This document shows positions 1 through 5,379 of a stretch of DNA of 5,379 bases, piece by piece. The notes under the pieces are model-generated. The model did no database searches and was not told where the DNA came from. It saw nothing but the letters and a program-made list of their open reading frames with translations. Where the stretch lies: NCBI GenBank assembly GCA_003694235.1, contig RFKO01000180.1, positions 1 to 5,379 on the forward strand, written 5' to 3'. The stretch's first letter is position 1, and each line of letters starts with the position of its first letter. The stretch is from Anaerolineae bacterium (GTDB taxonomy: Bacteria > Chloroflexota > Anaerolineae > Anaerolineales > UBA11858). Made by a program: the position numbers and the translations under genes.

Positions 1-30
1 CCCTCGGCGGGTGAGTAGGGGGCGATAACG

Positions 31-1125
31 GTGTTGGTGTGTTCCTCCTGTAGGGCGCCTTACCCCGAAGATGCAACTCCCTACCGTTGTGAGCAGTGCG
101 GTAGCGTCTTTGATTTTTCTGCTGTGTCTCCGTACCGGCTGAGTGATCAGGAGGGCGACCTGCCGGGCATCTGGCGTTTTCGGCCTTCTTTCGAGGGGAT
201 GGGTGAACTGCCCCCGGTCACGCTGGGTGAGGGGGATACGCCTCTGGTGTGGGCGGAGGTGTTGGGGGAGCCGGTGGCTTTCAAGTTGGAATATCTCAAC
301 CCGACCGGCTCGTTCAAAGATCGGGGGACGGCGGTGCTGGTGAGCTGGCTTACGCGGCGAGGGGTCGGTCTGGCGGTGGAGGATTCCTCCGGCAATGCCG
401 GGGCCTCGTTTGCGGCTTATGCGGCTCGCGCCGGCATCAAGGCGCGGATCTATGTGCCCTCCTATGCCTCTGGTCCCAAGCGCGCTCAAATCGCCGCCTA
501 TGGGGCGGATGTGGTGTCCGTTCCGGGGCCGCGCTCGCGCGCCAGTCAGGCAGTGCAGCGGGATGCCGCGCAGGGAATGGTATATGCCAGTCATGCCTGG
601 CTGCCGATCGGTCTGGCCGGGTTTGCGACCGTGGCTTTTGAACTGGTGGAACAACTGGGCGGCGCTCCGGGGGCGGTGATCTGTCCCGCCGGTCAGGGCA
701 GTTTGCTGCTGGGGATGGCGCGCGGGTTCGAGGCATTGCTGGCGGGCGGTTCGATCCGGCGCTTGCCGCGGTTGATTGGGGTGCAGGCGGCAGCCTGCGC
801 GCCCCTGGCTGCCTGGTGGCGGGATGGCGAAGAGGCGGCGAAACAGATGGCCGAGGGCGAGACGCTGGCTGAAGGGGTGCGCATTGTACGGCCCCTCCGG
901 CCGCAGGCCGTGGTGGAGGCGGTCAAACGCTCGCGGGGCTGTTTCGTTGTAGTGGCAGAGCAGGACATTTGTGAAGGCCGCGACCAACTGGCGGCGCGGG
1001 GGTTTTATATAGAGCCAACCTCTGCTGTGGTGTGGGGAGCGCTGGCGCGTCTGAGCGAGGATTTGCCTCAGCCTGTTGTGGTGATCCTCACCGGCTCTGG
1101 TTTGAAAACCCCCGTCTCGGAGTGA
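31..1125 (+). CDS. thrC: Threonine synthase-like PLP-dependent enzyme with N-terminal zinc ribbon
   Basis: 364 residues. It probably converts O-phosphohomoserine to threonine in the cytoplasm, the last step of threonine synthesis. Residues 4-23 form a zinc ribbon (C4xxC7 and C20xxC23). The rest reads as a fold-type II PLP domain. NPTGSFKDRG at 90-99 carries the predicted Schiff-base Lys96. SSGNAG at 119-124 is the substrate and cofactor Asn loop. GQGSLLLG at 221-228 sits where the PLP phosphate-binding glycine loop is expected, and LTGSGLK at 353-359 resembles the C-terminal TGxGLK(D) of threonine synthases. The length fits the short, Thermus/plant-like class. The GTG start is supported by AGGGGG at 17-22 with 8-nt spacing and an in-frame TAG at 16-18; a later start would remove residues before the first cysteine. 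The 274-bp gap downstream argues against tight coupling to fabF. A related beta-eliminating or dehydratase activity cannot be excluded, because the glycine loop is not the commonest threonine synthase form. Confidence 0.78.
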   Translation: MLVCSSCRAPYPEDATPYRCEQCGSVFDFSAVSPYRLSDQEGDLPGIWRFRPSFEGMGELPPVTLGEGDTPLVWAEVLGEPVAFKLEYLNPTGSFKDRGTAVLVSWLTRRGVGLAVEDSSGNAGASFAAYAARAGIKARIYVPSYASGPKRAQIAAYGADVVSVPGPRSRASQAVQRDAAQGMVYASHAWLPIGLAGFATVAFELVEQLGGAPGAVICPAGQGSLLLGMARGFEALLAGGSIRRLPRLIGVQAAACAPLAAWWRDGEEAAKQMAEGETLAEGVRIVRPLRPQAVVEAVKRSRGCFVVVAEQDICEGRDQLAARGFYIEPTSAVVWGALARLSEDLPQPVVVILTGSGLKTPVSE

Positions 1126-1130
1126 GCACG

Positions 1131-1198
1131 AGGTTGCTGAAAATATCTGCTCAGCCTGCAGGTTTTGGCTTGCGCGCCAGGTTGCTTTCAGCCTGCAG
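1131..1198. repeat. Two-part short direct repeat in the fabF upstream gap
   Basis: Two words occur twice in the same order. AGGTTGCT is at 1131-1138 and 1179-1186, and TCAGCCTGCAG is at 1151-1161 and 1188-1198. The spacer between the words is 12 nt in the first copy and 1 nt in the second. Nine bases of the second word recur inverted at 1242-1250, so copy two could pair with that site across 44 nt. This could be a decayed duplication, a protein-binding array or chance; no known operator is recognised. Confidence 0.5.
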
Positions 1199-1318
1199 AC
1201 GAATGGGCAGTGTGCTGTTGTACGGGTTCACGCGGAGAACGTGCAGGCTGCGGCCATGTCATTGCCGCGTTTTTGCCAGCACAACGCCAAAGTGGGGATG
1301 GGGTGCGCCTGGCAGACA

Positions 1319-1331
1319 GGGGTGAAACCCC
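1319..1331. other. Small GC hairpin in the fabF leader
   Basis: GGGGT-GAA-ACCCC is a perfect inverted repeat with 5-bp arms and a 3-nt loop, or 4-bp arms and a TGAAA loop. A second short complementarity, AGAC at 1314-1317 with GTCT at 1336-1339, could extend it across an internal loop. It is flanked by GTGCGCCTG direct repeats at 1303-1311 and 1345-1353. No T-run follows, so it is not a standard intrinsic terminator. Its role is unknown. Confidence 0.45.
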
Positions 1332-1399
1332 GGCGGTCTCTGTTGTGCGCCTGATCGCTTCAAGAGAGACACGAGATTCACGGAGTCAGAGGGCATACA

Positions 1400-2635
1400 A
1401 TGAGCGAAAAAATCGTTATTACCGGCTTTGGGGCGTTGACGCCGCTGGGCCTTTCGGCGAGCGAGACCTGGGAGAACGCCTTGAACGGCGTTTCGGGAGT
1501 GGGGCCGATCACACATTTCGACGCCAGCGACTATCTGGTCAAATTTGCCTGCGAGGTCAAAGGATTCGATCCAAAGGAGTACATGCCGGCGCGCGAAGCG
1601 CGTCGGCGGGACCGCTTCGAGCAGCTGGCGGTGGCCGCGGCCAAAGAAGCGGTGGAGCATGCCGGCCTGGAGATTGAGCGCCTGGATCCGGGGCGCGTGG
1701 CGGTGCTGATCTCTTCGGCGGTAGGGGGCTTGCAGGCTTTGCAAGACGCCGGTTTCACCCTGTTTCAGCAGGGGCCGCGGCGGGTCAGTCCCTTTGCCAT
1801 CCCGATGTTGATGGCCAATGGCGCCGCTGGCCTGGTGGGCATCGAATACGGCTTTAAAGGCCCGGCCTTTTCTGTGGCCTCGGCCTGCGCTTCGGGGGCG
1901 GACGGGATCGGCGTGGCCTGGATGATGTTGCGGAGCGGTATGGCGGATGTCGCCCTGGCGGGGGCGAGCGAGGCCACCATCACCGAGGTGGGGGTGGCGG
2001 CTTTCGACCGGCTGGGCGCGATGGCGCGGCGTGAGCAGCCGGAAGGGATGCCGCAGCCTTTCGACAAAAACCGTGATGGCCTGGTGATGGGAGAAGGCGC
2101 TGCTGTGTTGGTGCTGGAGCGCGAGAGTCATGCCCGCCGCCGCGGCGCGCAGATTTACGCCGAACTGGCCGGTTATGCGGCCACGGCTGATGCCTTTCAT
2201 GTCACCGCGCCGGCTGAAAACGGGGAGGGCGGTGCGCGGGCCATGCGCCTGGCTTTGCAGAGCGCCGGTGTCAATCCCGAGGAGGTGGGCTACATCAACG
2301 CTCATGGTACGGCTACCCCGCTCAATGATGCTGCCGAGACGCGCGCCATTAAAGCCGCTTTTGGCGATTTGGCGTATAATATCCCCGTTTCGTCCACCAA
2401 GTCCATGACCGGGCATATGATGGGCGCCACCGGCGCAGTGGAAGCCATCTTCTGTACGCTGGCGGTGCATCAAGGGCGCATCCCGCCCACCATCAATTAT
2501 CAGACGCCCGACCCGGAGTGTGACCTGGATTATGTGCCCAATCAGGCGCGCGAAGTGCCGGTTGAGGTGGCCATCAGCAATGCCTTTGGCTTTGGCGGCC
2601 ATAACGCCGTGCTGGTCGTGCGCCGTTATGCATAG
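1400..2635 (+). CDS. fabF: 3-oxoacyl-[acyl-carrier-protein] synthase II
   Basis: 411 residues, the usual FabF length. It catalyses the decarboxylative condensation of malonyl-ACP with acyl-ACP that elongates fatty acids in the cytoplasm. The thiolase-fold ketosynthase signatures are all present: N-terminal VITGFGALTPLG; the nucleophile Cys163 in SVASACASG; His302 in NAHGTATPLND; Lys334 and His339 in SSTKSMTGHMMGATGA; and the C-terminal FGFGGHN loop at 396-402 that holds the gating Phe. These positions lie within one residue of the E. coli FabF catalytic set, so the enzyme should be active. The two-His form separates it from FabH and chain-length factors, and FabB is less likely from overall resemblance. 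The ATG start is supported by AGAGGG at 1388-1393 with 6-nt spacing. No acpP, fabD or fabG lies next to it in this window. rnc follows after 135 bp. Confidence 0.96.
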   Translation: MSEKIVITGFGALTPLGLSASETWENALNGVSGVGPITHFDASDYLVKFACEVKGFDPKEYMPAREARRRDRFEQLAVAAAKEAVEHAGLEIERLDPGRVAVLISSAVGGLQALQDAGFTLFQQGPRRVSPFAIPMLMANGAAGLVGIEYGFKGPAFSVASACASGADGIGVAWMMLRSGMADVALAGASEATITEVGVAAFDRLGAMARREQPEGMPQPFDKNRDGLVMGEGAAVLVLERESHARRRGAQIYAELAGYAATADAFHVTAPAENGEGGARAMRLALQSAGVNPEEVGYINAHGTATPLNDAAETRAIKAAFGDLAYNIPVSSTKSMTGHMMGATGAVEAIFCTLAVHQGRIPPTINYQTPDPECDLDYVPNQAREVPVEVAISNAFGFGGHNAVLVVRRYA

Positions 2636-2662
2636 ATTTGACCGGCTAGCACATGTAACAGC

Positions 2663-2693
2663 GTTGTTCGGCGGTTCTTAGCAGCCGAACAAC
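2663..2693 (+). other. Perfect 10-bp stem-loop after fabF
   Basis: GTTGTTCGGC at 2663-2672 is exactly complementary to GCCGAACAAC at 2684-2693, leaving an 11-nt loop. It starts 28 nt after the fabF stop and ends 4 nt before the larger rnc leader hairpin. No T-run follows, so it is at best an atypical terminator. It could instead protect the fabF 3' end or act as an RNA-processing element between fabF and rnc. Confidence 0.6.
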
Positions 2694-2697
2694 TCGT

Positions 2698-2757
2698 GAA
2701 CTGATGGACCGCGAGACACTCAACGGTCGTTGTGGGTGTCTCCCGGTCCCTGAGTTC
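2698..2757 (+). promoter_or_regulatory. Long imperfect hairpin in the rnc leader, possible RNase III autoregulatory site
   Basis: Four nested complementary segments form one 60-nt stem-loop: GAACT 2698-2702 with AGTTC 2753-2757; GGACCG 2706-2711 with CGGTCC 2744-2749; GAGACAC 2713-2719 with GTGTCTC 2736-2742; and CAAC 2721-2724 with GTTG 2729-2732 around a GGTC tetraloop. The interruptions are a 3x3 internal loop, a single C-C mismatch and a small asymmetric bulge, about 22 Watson-Crick pairs in all. It ends 3 nt before the rnc ribosome binding site (first base 2760, one base of overlap with neither stem). In E. coli, RNase III cleaves a stem-loop in its own leader to lower its expression; the same logic is inferred here from position and shape only. 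Confidence 0.6.
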
Positions 2758-2762
2758 TCAGG
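2749..2762 (+). promoter_or_regulatory. Alternative small hairpin reaching into the rnc ribosome binding site
   Basis: CCTGA at 2749-2753 can pair with TCAGG at 2758-2762 around a GTTC loop. The 3' arm includes the first three bases (AGG) of the ribosome binding site. The 5' arm and loop use bases (2749 and 2753-2757) that the long leader hairpin needs, so the two folds exclude each other. A 5-bp stem is weak, and I infer a switch only from the geometry. Confidence 0.35.
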
Positions 2763-2766
2763 AGGT
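2760..2766 (+). promoter_or_regulatory. Ribosome binding site of rnc
   Basis: AGGAGGT is a complete match to the canonical anti-Shine-Dalgarno complement, 4 nt before the ATG at 2771. An in-frame TAG at 2768-2770 immediately precedes the ATG, so no upstream in-frame start is possible. It is the strongest ribosome binding site in the window. Confidence 0.9.
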
Positions 2767-2770
2767 ATAG

Positions 2771-3484
2771 ATGTCATCCACTCAGGGATATCCCGCGGGG
2801 GAATCGCCGCGTGCGTTTGCGCAGCGCGTGGGATTGGAATTCGGCGATTGGGGTTTGCTCACTCGCGCGCTGACCCATCGCTCTTTCATCAACGAGCACC
2901 CAGGGGTAGAGGACAACGAGCGTCTGGAGTTTCTGGGCGACGCGGTGCTGGATTTCGTGGTCGGTGCCTGGCTGTATAACCAGTATCCAGAGATGGCCGA
3001 AGGCGAGCTGACGCGCATGCGTTCCGCGCTGGTGCGCACCGAGCAGCTGGCCGGTTTCGCCCGCCAGATCGGGCTGGGCGACGCGCTGCGTCTGGGACGC
3101 GGCGAGGCGGAATCGGGCGGAAGAGAGCGTTCTACGCTGCTGTGCGCCGCCTTCGAGGCCCTGATCGGCGCACTGTATCTCGACGGCGGCCTGCCGGCTG
3201 TCACCCGTTTTATCACCCCTTTGCTGGCCGAAGCGGCGCCGCAGATTTACCAGAACGGCGATCTGCAGGACCCGAAGAGCCGCCTGCAAGAGTTGACGCA
3301 GGCGCACGGCCAGGGGGCGCCGGTTTACCGCACGGTGGCGGCCTTCGGGCCAGACCATGACAAGACCTTCGAGGTTGTGGTGCTGGTGGATGGCGAAGTG
3401 GTCGGTCGCGGGCAGGGGCATAGCAAGCAGGCGGCTGCCAAGCAGGCGGCCCGCGAGGCGCTGCGGCAGATTTCCTTTGATTAG
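2771..3484 (+). CDS. rnc: Ribonuclease III
   Basis: 237 residues, a normal bacterial length. It cleaves double-stranded RNA in rRNA maturation and mRNA turnover, acting as a homodimer in the cytoplasm. The nuclease domain (about 15-155) has the signature NERLEFLGDAVL at 49-60, giving Glu50, Glu53 and Asp57 as equivalents of E. coli Glu38, Glu41 and Asp45. GELTRMRSALV follows, and Glu129 in FEALIGALYLD matches catalytic Glu117. The double-stranded RNA-binding domain spans about 167-233: DPKSRLQE, then GPDHDKTFEV, then GHSKQAAAKQAA. One oddity is Ala126, three residues before Glu129, where E. coli has metal-site Asp114. All lysines lie in the RNA-binding domain. Translation should be strong from AGGAGGT, and the structured leader suggests self-control. 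smc begins 9 nt downstream, so the two are surely one transcript. Confidence 0.96.
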   Translation: MSSTQGYPAGESPRAFAQRVGLEFGDWGLLTRALTHRSFINEHPGVEDNERLEFLGDAVLDFVVGAWLYNQYPEMAEGELTRMRSALVRTEQLAGFARQIGLGDALRLGRGEAESGGRERSTLLCAAFEALIGALYLDGGLPAVTRFITPLLAEAAPQIYQNGDLQDPKSRLQELTQAHGQGAPVYRTVAAFGPDHDKTFEVVVLVDGEVVGRGQGHSKQAAAKQAAREALRQISFD

Positions 3485-3493
3485 GGCGGTTTC

Positions 3494-5379
3494 ATGCGTT
3501 TGAAATCTCTTGTTCTCCAGGGTTACAAAACGTTTGCCGGCCGGACCACCTTCGAGTTGGCCGAGCGCGTGACCTGCATCGTTGGCCCCAACGGGTCGGG
3601 GAAGTCCAACATCGCCGATGCCATCCGCTGGGTGCTGGGCGAGCAGTCCTATGGCCTGCTGCGCGGTAAACGCACCAGCGACATGATTTTCCACGGTTCG
3701 GACCAACGCCCGCGCGCCGGCATGGCCTCGGTAGAAATCCTGTTCGACAACTCGGACGGCTGGCTGCCGGTGGAATTCACCGAGGTCTCCATCGGACGGC
3801 GAGCCTACCGCGATGGTACGAACGAGTATCTGATCAACGGCCAGAAAGTGCGCTTGAAGGATGTGCTGGAATTGTTGGGAAACTCCGGTTTGTCTGAGCG
3901 CACTTACACCATCATCGGGCAGGGGCTGGTGGATTCGGCGCTTTCGCTGCGGGCGGACGAGCGTCGCCGCCTGTTCGAGGAGGCGGCCGGCATTGGTCTG
4001 TACCGCGCCCGTCGCGAGGAGGCCAAACGCCGATTGGAGAACACCCGGCGCAACCTGGAGCGGGTGGAAGACATTCTGGCGGAGTTGAAACCCCGCCTGC
4101 GCAGCCTGGAGCGGCAGGCAGAGCGCGCCCGCCAGTATCGTCAGGTGGAAGCCGACCTGAGGCTGTTGCTCAAAGAATGGTATGGCTATCACTGGAACAA
4201 AGCGTTGAAAGAACTGGGCGAGGCGCAGGCATTGGCGCAGCAGGAGGCGGCTGTGCTGGAGGAAGTGCGCGCCCGTCAGGCAGACCTGGAACAGCGGGTT
4301 GCCGCTTTTCGCGAGAACCTGCAGGGCGTGCGCGCCCGTTTAGGCTCGTGGCATCGCCAGATGTCGCAGTTGCACGCCCATCGCGAGGAGATCGCCCGCC
4401 GGCGGGCGGTGACCGAGGAGCGGTTGCGTTCGCTGGAGGCGCAGAAGCAGCAGCGCGAGGATGCTTTGCAGCGCGCCTTGCAGCGGGAAGAGCTCTGGCG
4501 CGAGCGGCTGGAGGCGGCTGGGGAAGAATGTCGCAGCCGGGAGCGGGAATTGCAGGAGGCCGTCTCGCGGCAGCAGGCGGCGCAGGATGAGCTGGAGGCA
4601 CGACGGCAGGCACGTCAACAGGCGGTGCAGGCCCTCCGTCAGCAGGAGGATACGCTGCAGGCGCTGCTGACCCGGCAGGCCGCGGCCCGCGCTCGTCTGG
4701 AGGAATACCGTCACCAGGCGCAGCGGCAACGTGAGGAACTGCGTCAGATGGAGGCGCGCCTGCAACAGGCCGCCGAGCAATTGCGGCACGCTGAGGCCGG
4801 GGTGCAGACCGCGCAGCAGCAGCTTTCCGATGCGCAGCACCAGCTCGCCCAGGCGGAGGAGACCTTCCGCGAGCAACAGGGGGCTGTCTCCCGGCTGGAG
4901 CAGGCGCGCAGCGAGGCGCAGGATGCCCTGCGCGCGGCGGAAGCACGCCTGGAGAGCCTGCAAGCCCGGTTGCGCGTGCTGGAACAGGCGGAGGCCGCGC
5001 TTTCCGGTTATGCAGCCGGTACGCAGGTGTTGCTGCGCTCGGTGCGGGAGGGCAGGCTGCGCGGCGCGCAGGGGGCATTGAGCAGTCATTTGCAGGTGGA
5101 ACCCCGCTTCGAGACCGCCATCGCGGCCGCCCTGGGCGAATTTCTGGATGCCGTGTTGTTGCAGCAAGATGAGGAACTGGATGCGGCGCTGGATACGCTG
5201 TTGAGCAATGCGGCGCGCGGGGCTGTGTTGCCGCTGGACTCGCTCTCGCCCGACACGCCTCTGGATGTGGAGCCTGCGGAGGGCGTTTTCGGCCTGGCCG
5301 CCGATCTGGTGGAATCTCCCCCGGAATTGCGCCCGGCGGTGGATTTGCTGTTGGGGCGCACCGTGGTGGTGCAGGATCG
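3494..5379 (+). CDS. smc: Chromosome segregation protein SMC, N-terminal part (cut by window end)
   Basis: The frame is open to the window edge, giving 628 codons plus two bases; full SMC proteins are roughly 1,150-1,200 residues. SMC dimers with ScpA/ScpB form the condensin that loops and compacts the chromosome using ATP. The N-terminal ATPase lobe (about 1-165) has Walker A GPNGSGKS at 31-38, then ADAIRWVLGEQS, the LRG region near 56-58, EYLINGQ at 111-117, the Q-loop IIGQGLVD with Gln143, and FEEAAGI at 161-167. Residues about 170-500 are a Gln/Arg/Glu/Ala/Leu-rich coiled-coil arm. The hinge starts near Gly505-Tyr506 and continues to the edge, with GAVLPLD in it. The ABC signature, Walker B and returning arm lie beyond the window. 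The ATG follows AGGG at 3483-3486, which overlaps the rnc stop codon, so translation is probably coupled. The arm and hinge are nearly free of lysine. Confidence 0.95.
   Translation, partial: MRLKSLVLQGYKTFAGRTTFELAERVTCIVGPNGSGKSNIADAIRWVLGEQSYGLLRGKRTSDMIFHGSDQRPRAGMASVEILFDNSDGWLPVEFTEVSIGRRAYRDGTNEYLINGQKVRLKDVLELLGNSGLSERTYTIIGQGLVDSALSLRADERRRLFEEAAGIGLYRARREEAKRRLENTRRNLERVEDILAELKPRLRSLERQAERARQYRQVEADLRLLLKEWYGYHWNKALKELGEAQALAQQEAAVLEEVRARQADLEQRVAAFRENLQGVRARLGSWHRQMSQLHAHREEIARRRAVTEERLRSLEAQKQQREDALQRALQREELWRERLEAAGEECRSRERELQEAVSRQQAAQDELEARRQARQQAVQALRQQEDTLQALLTRQAAARARLEEYRHQAQRQREELRQMEARLQQAAEQLRHAEAGVQTAQQQLSDAQHQLAQAEETFREQQGAVSRLEQARSEAQDALRAAEARLESLQARLRVLEQAEAALSGYAAGTQVLLRSVREGRLRGAQGALSSHLQVEPRFETAIAAALGEFLDAVLLQQDEELDAALDTLLSNAARGAVLPLDSLSPDTPLDVEPAEGVFGLAADLVESPPELRPAVDLLLGRTVVVQD

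Larger units (their letters stand above)
1126..1399. other. Non-coding gap and presumed fabF leader
   Basis: 274 bp between the threonine synthase-like gene and fabF. The open frames that cross it are compositional: none has a recognisable motif or a convincing ribosome binding site. It holds short direct repeats (1131-1198), an inverted copy of part of one repeat (TGCAGGCTG at 1242-1250), a GC hairpin (1319-1331) flanked by 9-bp direct repeats (GTGCGCCTG at 1303-1311 and 1345-1353), and a purine-rich stretch before fabF. A weak stem GCTGA/TCAGC (1136-1140 with 1151-1155), followed by TTTT at 1163-1166, is too poor to call a terminator. I found no convincing -35/-10 pair, although a promoter for fabF is plausible here. 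Confidence 0.6.

Noticed and set aside
1..30. 3' end of an upstream gene
   Set aside because: All three frames meet a stop within 30 bases (12-14, 16-18 and 26-28), so the sequence cannot show which frame, if any, is coding.
1136..1166. Terminator for the threonine synthase-like gene
   Set aside because: The stem is 5 bp with a 10-nt loop, and the TTTT run starts 7 nt after the stem. This is too weak and badly spaced for an intrinsic terminator.
1395..1400. TACAAT-like -10 element at the fabF start
   Set aside because: It overlaps the ATG, so it would give a transcript without the fabF ribosome binding site, and no -35 is seen at the right distance.
1165..1677. 170-codon + strand frame running from the gap into fabF
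   Set aside because: It overlaps fabF by almost 280 bp in another frame, is arginine- and glycine-rich, and has no motif or credible ribosome binding site.
1259..2602. 447-codon open frame on the - strand opposite fabF
   Set aside because: It is an antisense shadow of a GC-rich gene with a full set of FabF motifs. The translation is rich in His, Arg, Gly and Pro and has no recognisable domain.
2638..2659. Possible promoter for rnc: TTGACC followed by TGTAAC
   Set aside because: The hexamers are only 10 bp apart, too close for a standard sigma-70-type promoter, and no better -10 occurs 16-18 bp downstream of TTGACC.
2704..2979. ATG in the rnc leader as an upstream or alternative rnc start
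   Set aside because: It is in a different frame from rnc, lies inside the hairpin without a good ribosome binding site, and reads far into rnc. The rnc frame has a stop immediately before its ATG.
2774..4192. 472-codon open frame on the - strand opposite rnc and the start of smc
   Set aside because: It spans two well-supported genes and their junction, shows no domain, and is explained by codon composition.
4170..5167. Overlapping long - strand frames opposite the smc coiled coil
   Set aside because: The Gln/Arg/Ala-rich codons of the SMC arm read antisense as Leu-, Pro- and Ala-rich frames. Two different frames are open at once, as expected from composition rather than coding.

Overview
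The window is a GC-rich bacterial chromosomal segment in which all four supported genes lie on the + strand: a threonine-synthase-like PLP enzyme (31-1125), a beta-ketoacyl-ACP synthase II, fabF (1400-2635), ribonuclease III, rnc (2771-3484), and the first 628 codons of the condensin subunit smc (3494 to the window edge). No tRNA, rRNA, CRISPR array, insertion sequence or phage gene is visible. The fabF-rnc-smc order, the GC-rich and lysine-poor proteins, and the style of the SMC and zinc-ribbon threonine synthase sequences suggest Chloroflexota, perhaps an Anaerolineae-like lineage. This placement is inference from gene order and protein character, not a phylogeny.

Region by region. 1-30 holds only an in-frame stop and a Shine-Dalgarno sequence for the first gene. 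31-1125 encodes an enzyme with an N-terminal four-cysteine zinc ribbon followed by a fold-type II PLP domain. 1126-1399 is a 274-bp non-coding gap with short repeats, a small GC-rich hairpin and the fabF ribosome binding site. 1400-2635 is a complete FabF with an intact Cys-His-Lys-His active site. 2636-2770 is a 135-bp leader dominated by two adjacent hairpins directly upstream of a perfect AGGAGGT ribosome binding site. 2771-3484 is a full-length RNase III with nuclease and dsRNA-binding domains, and 3494-5379 is the 5' part of smc, starting 9 nt after the rnc stop.

How the genes fit together. fabF supports fatty acid elongation, rnc processes double-stranded RNA, and smc condenses and segregates chromosomes. 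The link between fatty acid synthesis genes, rnc and smc is a known conserved bacterial neighbourhood. rnc and smc are almost certainly cotranscribed. fabF may be cotranscribed with them through the structured leader, or may be separated from them by it.

The content is housekeeping and I see no novel multi-gene system. The most interesting signal is the rnc leader. A 60-nt imperfect hairpin with about 22 Watson-Crick pairs ends 3 nt before the ribosome binding site of the gene for the double-strand-specific RNase, which fits RNase III autoregulation. A second, mutually exclusive small hairpin would cover part of that ribosome binding site. The RNase III also carries Ala where the E. coli enzyme has Asp114.
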